From the NCBI GenBank assembly GCA_031423155.1, contig JANPEZ010000031.1, positions 1-6,650 on the forward strand: a stretch of DNA of 6,650 bases, read 5' to 3'. Source of the DNA: JANPEZ01 sp031423155. Lineage in GTDB: Bacteria; Actinomycetota; UBA4738; HRBIN12. Of this stretch, positions 1 to 6,252 are shown in pieces; position 1 is the first letter of the stretch, and the number at the start of each line of letters is the position of its first letter. The position numbers and the translations under genes were made by a program. The notes beneath the pieces were generated by a model that saw nothing but the letters and a program-made list of their open reading frames with translations, did no database searches and had not been told where the DNA came from.

Positions 1-556
1 TGTCGAGACGTGTTGCTACCTGGCGCATCGTCAAGCCCTCGCTGATCAACTCGAGGACCTGCAGCTCCCGGGGAGTCAGGAGCGCTGCCATCTCCGAACC
101 CTCGCGAGCCTGACGGGCGAACCGGCCGAGTTGCATGACGGCCGCCTGCTCCAAGCTCTGATCGACCCTGCGTTCGCCGTTCGCAACCGCGCGGATCTTG
201 GCTCCGATCGTGCGTATGCCCGTGACCTTCTCGGTGAACCCCTGCACGCCGAGCCGCAGACACTCCAAGACGGTAGGTCCGTCGATGCGGTCGGTAACTA
301 CCAAGACGGAACCCGAGTAGCCCTGCGAACGCAGGATGCGCAGCAGCTCGACACCGTCCATGTCCGGAAAGACCAGGTCCATCACCACCACATCCGGAGC
401 GGTGTCCGCACATCCGGCCAGGGTCGAAGCGGCGTCGCCGGTTTCGGCCACTACCTGAAGTCCGACCGTCGACATGCAGGCCATCTTGATGACGCCCCTG
501 AGCACCGGGTGCTCGTCTGCGATCAGAACCCGGACTGGTTGTGCGGTGGGCTCCAT
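1..556 (-). CDS. NarL/LuxR-family response regulator, partial (C-terminus outside window)
   Basis: This is a DNA-binding response regulator, predicted to be phosphorylated by a histidine kinase and then to control transcription. Of the protein, 185 residues are visible. Residues about 8-120 form a receiver domain with the acidic pair D14/E15, phosphoacceptor D60 (in VVVMDLVFPDMDG), T88 and conserved lysine K110 (in GFTEK), so phosphorylation chemistry looks intact. A LuxR-type helix-turn-helix begins near L160 (LTPRELQVLELISEG) and is cut at D185, before the recognition helix. The start at 556 is firm: an in-frame TAG lies 15 bases upstream with no other start codon between. A GGGAG sequence lies about 15 bases before the ATG, rather far for a ribosome site. 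The gene follows a second regulator on the same strand after 23 bases and is probably co-transcribed. No kinase or target gene is visible, so the signal is unknown. Confidence 0.9.
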   Translation of the reverse strand, partial: MEPTAQPVRVLIADEHPVLRGVIKMACMSTVGLQVVAETGDAASTLAGCADTAPDVVVMDLVFPDMDGVELLRILRSQGYSGSVLVVTDRIDGPTVLECLRLGVQGFTEKVTGIRTIGAKIRAVANGERRVDQSLEQAAVMQLGRFARQAREGSEMAALLTPRELQVLELISEGLTMRQVATRLD

Positions 557-579
557 GTGAGCGCAAGGCTACTCCCGGT

Positions 580-1236
580 TCAAGCGCTGCGCGCGCCGGG
601 ACCGAGTCCGTGCCGCCACGCAAGTGCGACGGCTTCGACCTTGGAGTGAAGCCCCAACTTGGCAAGGATGCTCTTTACGTGGCTCTGAACGGTCATCCTG
701 CTGATGCGGAGTTGCGCAGCCAACTGGTCGGTCGAGGCGCCCTCGGTCAGCGCAAGAAGGATCTGTCTCTCCCGAGTGGTCAACGATCGCAGGCGATCCT
801 CGGCGCCGAGCACGTGGCCGGTCCTTTCGAGCTGACCGACCGTCGCTGCCAACTCGCTCGCGCCGATGACGAGTTCTCCCGCCTTGGCTCTCATGAGCGA
901 CCCGAGAAGGTCGTCGTCGCTGAGTTCGATCGAAACCAGGCCGCAGGCGCCGGCGCCCAGAGCCTCCGCGATGCGCTCGGGACTTCGTTCATCCGAGATC
1001 GCAAGGACCCGCGCTCTGTCGCTGGTCCCTCGGATCCACCGGACCGCGTCGAGTCCCTGTTCGTCCAGATCGACGACGGCGACATCGGCCGTACCGCCAT
1101 CGAAGGCGGCGGAGATCGCCTCCGGCTCGGTCTCTCCCGTCACATGAACGCCCGAGCGGGGGGGCAGCGCGTGCGCGAAACCACGCACGACGCTAGGGTC
1201 GTCGTCGACCACGAGGACTCGGATCTCTTCCCGCAT
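580..1236 (-). CDS. NarL/LuxR-family response regulator with atypical receiver
   Basis: This is a complete 218-residue transcription regulator. Residues 5-115 form a receiver domain with the acidic cluster D11-D13 (VLVVDDDPSVV), candidate phosphoacceptor D56 (VAVVDLDEQG) and S81 at the Ser/Thr switch position. The lysine normally found four residues after the glycine of the GAxG motif is replaced by I103, so the usual phosphorylation-sensing residue appears to be missing. Residues 152-211 form a clear LuxR helix-turn-helix (LTTRERQILLALTEG, then a recognition helix around SRMTVQSHVKSILAKLGL). The start at 1236 is supported by an in-frame TGA shortly upstream with no intervening start codon. 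The ribosome site is weak. It is the first gene of a two-regulator unit and is divergent from the YyaL-like gene. Loss of the lysine may mean altered or phosphorylation-independent control, which is inference. No target is visible. Confidence 0.93.
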   Translation of the reverse strand: MREEIRVLVVDDDPSVVRGFAHALPPRSGVHVTGETEPEAISAAFDGGTADVAVVDLDEQGLDAVRWIRGTSDRARVLAISDERSPERIAEALGAGACGLVSIELSDDDLLGSLMRAKAGELVIGASELAATVGQLERTGHVLGAEDRLRSLTTRERQILLALTEGASTDQLAAQLRISRMTVQSHVKSILAKLGLHSKVEAVALAWRHGLGPGARSA

Positions 1237-1301
1237 GTGCCTAACTCATCGGCAGAAGGGGGCCCCCGGCTGTAACGGGGCCGACGCGAGAGACTGTGGG
1301 C
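1237..1301. promoter_or_regulatory. Divergent intergenic region with GC-rich inverted repeats
   Basis: This 65-base gap separates the minus-strand regulator from the plus-strand YyaL-like gene and must hold signals for both. It contains a perfect palindrome GGGGGCCCCC (1258-1267). An overlapping 6-base inverted repeat pairs GGCCCC (1261-1266) with GGGGCC (1277-1282). TGTAAC (1271-1276) matches four of six bases of a -10 element for the rightward gene, but no convincing -35 is seen. GAGAGA (1288-1293) lies 8 bases before the ATG at 1302 and is a plausible ribosome site. The palindrome could be an operator or simply GC-rich sequence. Confidence 0.35.
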
Positions 1302-3356
1302 ATGCCTCACGCACACACGAACCGCCTGGCGGGCCAGACGAGCCCCTACCTTCTGCAGCATGCCCACAACCCGGTGGACTGGCACCCGTGGGGGGACGAG
1401 GCGCTGGCCCGTGCGCGAGCGGAAGACAAGCCGATCCTGCTCTCCATCGGCTACTCGGCCTGTCACTGGTGCCACGTGATGGAGCGCGAGTCTTTCGAGG
1501 ACGAGCGGACCGCCGCGCTGATGAACGAGCATTTCGTCTCTATCAAGGTTGACCGGGAGGAGCGCCCGGACATCGACGCCATCTATATGGATGCTGTTCA
1601 GGCCATGAACGGACACGGCGGGTGGCCTCTCACCGCGTTCCTGACGCCGGACGGGGAACCCTTCTACGCCGGGACCTACTACCCGCCGCAGCCACGAGGA
1701 GGAATGCCCTCCTTCACCCAGGTACTGACCGCGATGGCCGAGGCCTGGCGAGATCAGCGTCACGACGTGACGAAGCAGGCGGGGCAGATCGTCGATCACC
1801 TCGCGCGAGCAACCACGGTTCGGGGCTCGGCGGAGCCGCTAACGGAGGAAGTCACTCGTGCCGCGTTGGCGTCGCTGTCCTCGGCCTTCGACCCGCGATG
1901 GGGTGGATTCGGAGGAGCACCGAAGTTCCCCCAGCCGATGACGCTGGAGTTCCTGCTCCGGTGCGCGGTCCGAGGTTGGCCCGGGGCCCAAGAGATGCTC
2001 CGCGTGACGCTAGATCGGATGGCCGACGGAGGCATCCACGATCAGATCGGTGGAGGCTTCGCTCGCTATTCGACCGATGGGGCCTGGCACGTTCCCCACT
2101 TCGAGAAGATGCTCTACGACAACGCGCAACTCGCGCAGCTCTACACGCGCGCATGGCAGGTGACAGGCGTCGACCGGTTCCGCGAGGTTGCCATGAGCAC
2201 CATCGACTATCTCCTGCTGGAGATGAGTCATCCCGAAGGCGGCTTCTTCTCTTCGCAGGACGCGGACTCGGAAGGGGTCGAAGGCAGGTTCTTCGTCTGG
2301 AGCTGGGAGGAGCTGGTCGCATCCGTCGGACCGGCGGTTGCAGGTGCCTACGGTGCGAGTCCTGAAGGCAACTGGGAGGGCGTGAACGTCCTGTGGCGCC
2401 CGGTCGCGCTCTCCGCCGTCGCCTCCGAGCACGGGATCGGCATCGAGAAGCTCGAAGCCGATCTGGCCGACTCCCGCCAGGTCCTCTTCGAAGTCCGCGA
2501 GACCCGCACGAAGCCCGGCACGGACGACAAGATCCTTGCCGCCTGGAACGCGATGGCGATATCGGCCTTGGCCGAGGCCGGCCGCGTCTTCGGAGAACCC
2601 CGGTACATAAACGAGGCCGTTCGCTGCGCCGACTTCGTACTGAACCATCTGCGCGATGAAGGCGGGCGCCTCCTTCGGTCCTGGAGGAACGGCACGGCAG
2701 GCGGGCCCGCCTACTCCGACGACTACTCCCTGATGGTCGAGGCCTGTCTGACGCTCTACGAAACGACGTTCGATGTCGCATGGTTCGAGACCGCTCGCGG
2801 GCTGGCCGACGAACTTCTCCGGCTATTCGAAGACCCCGAGCGAGGAGGGTTCTTCACAGCGGGTTCGGACACCGCAGAACTGGTCATCAGACCGAAGGAC
2901 CTCTACGACAACGCCGTTCCCAGCGGCAACTCCGTTGCGGCAGATGCGTTGCAACGCTTGGCCTCCCTTACCGGCGAGGCCGGCTACGAACGTGCCGCCG
3001 CCGGCGCGCTCAAGTTGGTGCGAGACGTGCTGGTCAAGGCGCCGACCGGATTCGGCAAGGCGCTGTGCGCCCTGGACAGGTACGTAGGACCCGGCCGCGA
3101 GGTCGCCATCGTGGGTGATCCGGCGGGAGAGCAGACGCGCGCTCTTGTAGCCGAAGTGACGTCTCTTCGATTCCTCCCCGATACCGTTCTAGCCGTGGCT
3201 TCGGGCGACGACGACCGTTCACGCTCGATAGTCGGCCTGCTCGAGGGCCGAACCATGCGAGCCGGGGAGCCGACCGCATACGTCTGCCGCAACTTCGTCT
3301 GCGCGATGCCGGTCACCGATCCCCGGGAACTCGGCTTGCAGCTCGACCAGACATGA
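1302..3356 (+). CDS. yyaL: YyaL/SPATA20-like protein: DUF255 thioredoxin-like domain plus alpha/alpha-barrel region
   Basis: This 684-residue protein belongs to the widely conserved YyaL/SPATA20 family, whose biochemical role is not established. The family N-terminal signature is clear (NRLAGQTSPYLLQHAHNPVD, residues 7-26). A thioredoxin-like CxxC follows at C54/C57 within SACHWCHVM. The remainder resembles the helical (alpha/alpha)6-barrel fold of sugar epimerases and glycosidases, with family motifs HFEKMLYDNAQL near 266, DDKILAAWNAM near 408 and DLYDNAVPSGNS near 533. A cysteine pair, C662 and C667, lies in YVCRNFVCAMP near the C-terminus. Length is normal for the family, and no signal peptide or membrane segment is seen, so it is probably cytoplasmic. 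I chose the ATG at 1302 because GAGAGA is well spaced from it. A GTG six bases earlier would sit too close to that site. It reads toward the cyclophilin gene 56 bases downstream. Confidence 0.95.
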   Translation: MPHAHTNRLAGQTSPYLLQHAHNPVDWHPWGDEALARARAEDKPILLSIGYSACHWCHVMERESFEDERTAALMNEHFVSIKVDREERPDIDAIYMDAVQAMNGHGGWPLTAFLTPDGEPFYAGTYYPPQPRGGMPSFTQVLTAMAEAWRDQRHDVTKQAGQIVDHLARATTVRGSAEPLTEEVTRAALASLSSAFDPRWGGFGGAPKFPQPMTLEFLLRCAVRGWPGAQEMLRVTLDRMADGGIHDQIGGGFARYSTDGAWHVPHFEKMLYDNAQLAQLYTRAWQVTGVDRFREVAMSTIDYLLLEMSHPEGGFFSSQDADSEGVEGRFFVWSWEELVASVGPAVAGAYGASPEGNWEGVNVLWRPVALSAVASEHGIGIEKLEADLADSRQVLFEVRETRTKPGTDDKILAAWNAMAISALAEAGRVFGEPRYINEAVRCADFVLNHLRDEGGRLLRSWRNGTAGGPAYSDDYSLMVEACLTLYETTFDVAWFETARGLADELLRLFEDPERGGFFTAGSDTAELVIRPKDLYDNAVPSGNSVAADALQRLASLTGEAGYERAAAGALKLVRDVLVKAPTGFGKALCALDRYVGPGREVAIVGDPAGEQTRALVAEVTSLRFLPDTVLAVASGDDDRSRSIVGLLEGRTMRAGEPTAYVCRNFVCAMPVTDPRELGLQLDQT

Positions 3357-3360
3357 AAGG

Positions 3361-3382
3361 GGCGAGCGGCGATACACTCGCC
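3361..3382 (+). other. Small inverted repeat with possible -10 element between yyaL and the cyclophilin gene
   Basis: GGCGAG (3361-3366) and CTCGCC (3377-3382) can pair as a 6-base stem with a 10-base loop, five bases after the yyaL-like stop codon. There is no T-run, so it is not a convincing terminator. TACACT (3373-3378) matches four of six -10 bases and could start a short leader for the cyclophilin gene, but no -35 is visible at the right distance. Both readings are tentative. Confidence 0.25.
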
Positions 3383-3412
3383 GAGATCCCGGACCGAAAG
3401 GCAGCGCGACCG

Positions 3413-3922
3413 ATGACCATCGCCACGTTCGTCACCAACCACGGTTCTTTCTCCGTCAGCCTCATGCCCGAACACGCTCCGAAGACCGTCGCGAACTTCG
3501 TCGACCTTGCGACCGGAGGCCGCGAGTGGACCGACCCGCGCGACGGCCAGAAGAAGAGCGAGGCCCTGTATCCGGGAACGATCTTCCACCGCGTGATCGA
3601 CGGCTTCATGCTCCAGGGGGGAGACCCTGCCGGAACCGGCATGGGGGGCCCCGGCTACAGGTTCGAGGATGAGTGCCCGCCGGGCGGGCCGACGTTCAAC
3701 CAGGTCGGGCGCCTCGCGATGGCCAATTCCGGACCGGGAACGAACGGTTCGCAGTTCTTCGTGACCCTCGCCGAGACCCCCTGGCTGAACGGCAAACACA
3801 CGATCTTCGGCCAGATCACCGAGGGCTACGCCGTCGTCGAAGCGATCGCGAAGGTCGAGGTCGGTGCCCAAGATCGCCCGAAGCAAGACGTGATCTTGGA
3901 GAGGATCGACATCTCCGAGTAG
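3413..3922 (+). CDS. ppiB: Cyclophilin-type peptidyl-prolyl cis-trans isomerase
   Basis: This 169-residue single-domain cyclophilin catalyses cis-trans isomerisation of peptide bonds before proline and assists protein folding in the cytoplasm, since there is no signal peptide or membrane anchor. The active site is complete: catalytic R60 in IFHRVIDGFMLQGGDP, with F65, M66 and Q68; Q114 and F116 in NGSQFFVTL; W124 and H129 in TPWLNGKHTIFGQ. The insert around residues 36-52 (GREWTDPRDGQKK) is of a type I recall from actinobacterial cyclophilins. The ATG at 3413 is preferred because GAAAGG (3396-3401) lies 11 bases upstream and the protein then begins directly with the first beta strand. The frame is open back to an ATG at 3353 that overlaps the yyaL stop, but that start lacks a ribosome site and adds 20 low-complexity residues. 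It may be transcribed with yyaL or from its own promoter. Confidence 0.96.
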   Translation: MTIATFVTNHGSFSVSLMPEHAPKTVANFVDLATGGREWTDPRDGQKKSEALYPGTIFHRVIDGFMLQGGDPAGTGMGGPGYRFEDECPPGGPTFNQVGRLAMANSGPGTNGSQFFVTLAETPWLNGKHTIFGQITEGYAVVEAIAKVEVGAQDRPKQDVILERIDISE

Positions 3923-3931
3923 CTGACCACA

Positions 3932-3948
3932 GGTCGCTCGGGCGGACC
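3932..3948 (+). other. Short hairpin after the cyclophilin gene, possible weak terminator
   Basis: GGTCGC (3932-3937) can pair with GC (3942-3943) and GACC (3945-3948), giving six pairs with one bulged G (3944) and a TCGG loop, nine bases after the cyclophilin stop. No T-tract follows, so this is at best a weak or factor-assisted terminator. It marks a plausible boundary before the separately controlled operon that follows. Confidence 0.25.
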
Positions 3949-3981
3949 GGGCCGGACTAGCCAGGAACGGGCCCTGCATGG

Positions 3982-4026
3982 CATACTCCAACCTTCCTTT
4001 GAACGACCGTTCAAGGTTTCTATCGC
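3982..4026 (+). promoter_or_regulatory. Candidate promoter(s) of the aminotransferase-malyl-CoA lyase operon
   Basis: Two alternatives are visible. CATACT (3982-3987) matches four of six -10 bases and would place transcription start near 3994, putting the palindrome in the first transcribed bases; it lacks a clear -35. Alternatively TTGAAC (3999-4004) acts as -35 with 16-base spacing to TATCGC (4021-4026), and the palindrome then covers the -35 and spacer. Either layout would let a protein on the palindrome block transcription. Neither is strong by consensus. Confidence 0.35.
3999..4014. promoter_or_regulatory. Perfect 16-base palindrome, candidate TetR-family operator
   Basis: TTGAACG-AC-CGTTCAA is a perfect inverted repeat with 7-base arms and a 2-base centre, lying 55 bases before the aminotransferase start. 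Its AACG-N2-CGTT core resembles operators bound by many TetR-family repressors, including regulators of acyl-CoA metabolism. It overlaps candidate promoter elements, which fits repression of the downstream operon. No TetR gene lies in the window, so the regulator and its ligand (possibly a CoA ester or C1 signal) are inference. Confidence 0.6.
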
Positions 4027-4057
4027 GCGGCGATGCCCGCGGAGGCGCACCAGCCGG

Positions 4058-4063
4058 AAGGAG
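4058..4063 (+). promoter_or_regulatory. Strong ribosome binding site
   Basis: AAGGAG lies 6 bases before the ATG at 4070. It is the best match to the Shine-Dalgarno consensus in the window, fixes the aminotransferase start, and suggests high expression of this operon relative to its neighbours. Confidence 0.75.
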
Positions 4064-4069
4064 AAAGTC

Positions 4070-5209
4070 ATGGCAAGCGACATCGTGACCTCGATCCCGC
4101 CGCTGAACCCGGGGGACCGGCTCCTTTGCGGGCCCGGACCTTCGAACGTGGATCCGAAGGTTCTGGCCAACATGAGCCTTCCGATGAACGGACATCTCGA
4201 CCCGGACTTCTGGGACATCTTGCTCGACCTGACGCAGGGATTGAAGGCGCTCTGGCGCCGCGCCGACGGACTCTCGCTCTGCTTCAGCGCCAGCGGGACT
4301 TCGGGAATGGAGGCCGGGCTGGCCAACCTGACCGAGCCCGGTGACAAGGTCATCGTCATCCACGCCGGATTCTTCGGAGCGCGCATCGCCGAGATGGCCC
4401 GTCGCGCCGGGACGGACCTGGTCGAGCTGACCGCTCCCTTGGGTCAGATCGTTCCCCTCGAAGAGGTCGAGGCCGCGCTGAAAGCCAACCCCGACACCAA
4501 GCTGGTAGGTGTCGTTCACGCGGAGACCTCGACCGGTGTGCGGTTCCCGGTCAAAGAGATCGGCGACCTGATCCGCGCGAACACCCCGGAGGCTCTTCTG
4601 CTGGTCGACGCCGTGACTTCGCTAGGCGGTGAAGAGGTCTCCCCCACCGAGTGGGGCATCGACTACGCCTACAGCTGCTCGCAGAAATCGCTGGGCTGTC
4701 CTCCGGGGCTGAGCCCGTTCAGCGTTTCGCCGCGCGCGCTCGAACGCATCCGCGACCGCAAGGCGCCGGTGTCGTTCTCCTTCGACATCGATCTGCTGGA
4801 GAAGTACTGGGTCGCAAGGCCGATCGCATACCACCACACGATGCCGATCCTTCAGTACTACGCGCTCTACGAGGGCATCCGCCTTTCTCTGGAAGAGGGT
4901 TTGGAGAATCGCTGGGCGCGCCACGAGGACGCCGGCCGCCACTTCCAGCAGCAGATGCGAGACCGCGGCTACACGTTCCTTTCCGACCCGGACAACCAGC
5001 TCTGGGAGCTGTCGGCGATCGACGTTCCCGAGGGCGTGGACGGCAAGGAGATCCAGGGCAAGATCCTTCGCGGGTTCAACATCGAGGTCGGCGGCGGGCT
5101 CGGCCCGACGGCGCCTCCCATCTGGCGCGTTGGCCTGATGGGCGTGAACGCGAACCGCGAGACCGCCGATCGGGTGGTTGCCGCGTTCGACGCCGTCCTT
5201 CCACGCTAG
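4070..5209 (+). CDS. Class V PLP aminotransferase, alanine/serine-glyoxylate aminotransferase (AGXT type)
   Basis: This 379-residue enzyme is predicted to transfer an amino group from serine or alanine to glyoxylate, making glycine plus hydroxypyruvate or pyruvate. Fold-type I class V features are all present: substrate-end GPGPSN (21-26), cofactor-phosphate loop SGTSG (75-79), HAETSTG (150-156), D180 in LLLVDAVTSLGG, which contacts the pyridine nitrogen, PLP lysine K206 in SCSQKSLGCPPG, and carboxylate-binding R353 in WRVGLMG. The YHHTMP segment and C-terminal GGLGP match mammalian peroxisomal AGT more closely than I recall for Methylobacterium Sga. It heads an operon: malyl-CoA lyase starts 6 bases after its stop, so its glyoxylate substrate is probably the lyase product. 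This context favours serine as donor, as in the serine cycle, but the donor cannot be read from sequence. It is cytoplasmic with no targeting signal. Confidence 0.93.
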   Translation: MASDIVTSIPPLNPGDRLLCGPGPSNVDPKVLANMSLPMNGHLDPDFWDILLDLTQGLKALWRRADGLSLCFSASGTSGMEAGLANLTEPGDKVIVIHAGFFGARIAEMARRAGTDLVELTAPLGQIVPLEEVEAALKANPDTKLVGVVHAETSTGVRFPVKEIGDLIRANTPEALLLVDAVTSLGGEEVSPTEWGIDYAYSCSQKSLGCPPGLSPFSVSPRALERIRDRKAPVSFSFDIDLLEKYWVARPIAYHHTMPILQYYALYEGIRLSLEEGLENRWARHEDAGRHFQQQMRDRGYTFLSDPDNQLWELSAIDVPEGVDGKEIQGKILRGFNIEVGGGLGPTAPPIWRVGLMGVNANRETADRVVAAFDAVLPR

Positions 5210-5215
5210 GCGTCC

Positions 5216-6175
5216 ATGGCCGTCAAGAATCGACTTCACCGGAGCGAGCTGGCCGTCCCGGGTACGAACGTGCGCGCCATGCAGAAGGCGCCAACGCTCG
5301 GCGCGGACCTGGTTTTCCTCGATCTGGAGGACGCCGTCGCTCCCGACGACAAGATCCAGGCGCGGGCCAACGTGATCGAAGCCCTCAACACCGGCGACTG
5401 GTCGGGCTGCTCGGTCAGCGTGAGGATCAACGGGCTGGACACCTACTGGTGCTACCGCGATGTCATCGAAGTCGTCGAGCAAGCCGGGCACGTACTTGAC
5501 ACGGTGCTGATCCCCAAAGTCGGTTCGCCGAGCGACGTCGAGTTCGTGGCGACGCTGCTCGATCAGATCGAGCAGGCGCGCGGGTTCTCGCCCATCAACA
5601 TCCACATCCTGATCGAGACCGCCAAGGGGATGGCCAACGTCGAGGCGATCTCGCGTGCCCGGCCCGACCGCATGGAGGCGATGGTCTTCGGCGTTGCCGA
5701 CTACGCCGCGAGCGTTCAGGCCCGCACGACGAACATCGGCGGCGCGAATCCCGATTACTCGATGCTGACCGATGCCTCCGCCGACGGGACGCGCGAGACC
5801 CACTGGGGCGACCAGTGGCACTTCCCGATCTCTCGGATGGTCGCGGCCTGCCGGGCCGAGGGACTTCGTCCGATCGACGGACCCTTCGGCGACTTCAACG
5901 ACGCCGACGGGTACCGGGCCGCAGCGCGACGAGCAGCAGCTATGGGATGCGAGGGCAAATGGGCGATCCACCCTTCCCAGATCGAGCTGGCCAACGAGGT
6001 CTTCACGCCCAGCGAGGCCGAAGTGGACAGGGCACGAAGGATCCTCGAGTCGATGGAGGCCGCCGCGAAAGAGGGCAAGGGGGCCGTCTCGCTCGATGGG
6101 CGCCTGATCGACGCCGCGTCGATACGGATGGCCGAGAACCTCATCGCCAAGATCGAGCAGATGAACGCCCGCTAG
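5216..6175 (+). CDS. mcl: L-malyl-CoA lyase (possibly also beta-methylmalyl-CoA lyase)
   Basis: This 319-residue CitE/HpcH-superfamily enzyme is predicted to cleave L-malyl-CoA reversibly to acetyl-CoA and glyoxylate with Mg2+. It matches the Mcl subgroup closely, as remembered from Methylobacterium MclA: LHRSELAVPG (7-16), VFLDLEDAVAPDDK (33-46), R70 in VRINGLDT for carboxylate binding, probable metal ligands E134 (LIETAKGMANVEAI) and D162 (FGVADYAAS), the subgroup motif RPIDGPFGDFNDADGY, GKWAIHPSQIELANEVFTPS, and C-terminal SLDGRLIDAASIRMAE carrying the lid aspartates D294/D299. Length is normal for the family (about 320). The start lies 6 bases after the aminotransferase stop with only a weak AGG-type ribosome site, suggesting translational coupling. 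Sequence alone does not exclude beta-methylmalyl-CoA as a second substrate, which would link to the ethylmalonyl-CoA pathway. The glyoxylate aminotransferase upstream and CoA ligase downstream support the malyl-CoA role. Confidence 0.95.
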   Translation: MAVKNRLHRSELAVPGTNVRAMQKAPTLGADLVFLDLEDAVAPDDKIQARANVIEALNTGDWSGCSVSVRINGLDTYWCYRDVIEVVEQAGHVLDTVLIPKVGSPSDVEFVATLLDQIEQARGFSPINIHILIETAKGMANVEAISRARPDRMEAMVFGVADYAASVQARTTNIGGANPDYSMLTDASADGTRETHWGDQWHFPISRMVAACRAEGLRPIDGPFGDFNDADGYRAAARRAAAMGCEGKWAIHPSQIELANEVFTPSEAEVDRARRILESMEAAAKEGKGAVSLDGRLIDAASIRMAENLIAKIEQMNAR

Positions 6176-6191
6176 ACGCACCGAATACCCA

Positions 6192-6215
6192 GGCGCTCCC
6201 GCTTCCGGGAGAGCC
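6192..6215 (+). other. Stable hairpin between mcl and the CoA-ligase gene
   Basis: CTCCCG (6196-6201) pairs with CGGGAG (6206-6211) around a CTTC loop. Three outer pairs, GGC (6192-6194) with GCC (6213-6215), extend the stem across one G/A mismatch. It begins 16 bases after the malyl-CoA lyase stop. No T-run follows, so it is more likely an mRNA stability or processing element, or a partial terminator, than a full terminator. Confidence 0.5.
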
Positions 6216-6240
6216 GCGACGGGACCCGCAGACGGGCCCG

Positions 6241-6248
6241 AAAGGTGG
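6241..6248 (+). promoter_or_regulatory. Ribosome binding site of the CoA-ligase gene
   Basis: AAAGGTGG ends 4 bases before the ATG at 6253; its AAAGG core ends 7 bases before. This independent ribosome site, together with the 77-base gap, means the ligase need not be translationally coupled to malyl-CoA lyase. Confidence 0.65.
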
Positions 6249-6252
6249 ACCG

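Noticed and set aside
541..1275. Plus-strand reading frame of 244 codons
   Set aside because: It lies opposite the complete response regulator at 580-1236 and shows no family motifs.
1296..1301. GTG start six bases upstream of the chosen yyaL start
   Set aside because: The GAGAGA site ends two bases before it, too close for initiation, whereas it is 8 bases from the ATG at 1302.
3377..3382. Stem at 3361-3382 as a Rho-independent terminator for yyaL
   Set aside because: The stem is only 6 bases with a 10-base loop and no T-run follows. The cyclophilin ribosome site is only 14 bases further on.
3353..3412. Earlier ATG for the cyclophilin, overlapping the yyaL stop codon
   Set aside because: No ribosome site precedes it, the extra 20 residues match no cyclophilin feature, and the ATG at 3413 has GAAAGG at suitable spacing. 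Coupled translation from 3353 cannot be fully excluded.
2984..4519. Open reading frame of 511 codons on the minus strand
   Set aside because: It runs antisense through the ends of three well-recognised plus-strand genes and the operator gap. It has no recognisable domain and fits a GC-rich shadow frame.
5216..6175. Citrate lyase beta subunit (CitE) reading of the malyl-CoA lyase gene
   Set aside because: No citrate lyase alpha or gamma genes are adjacent, and the RPIDGPFGDFNDADGY and C-terminal lid motifs belong to the malyl-CoA lyase subgroup.
4622..6181. Open reading frame of 519 codons on the minus strand
   Set aside because: It is antisense to the aminotransferase and malyl-CoA lyase genes, whose motifs are complete. 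The translation is low in recognisable structure and typical of the complementary frame of GC-rich genes.
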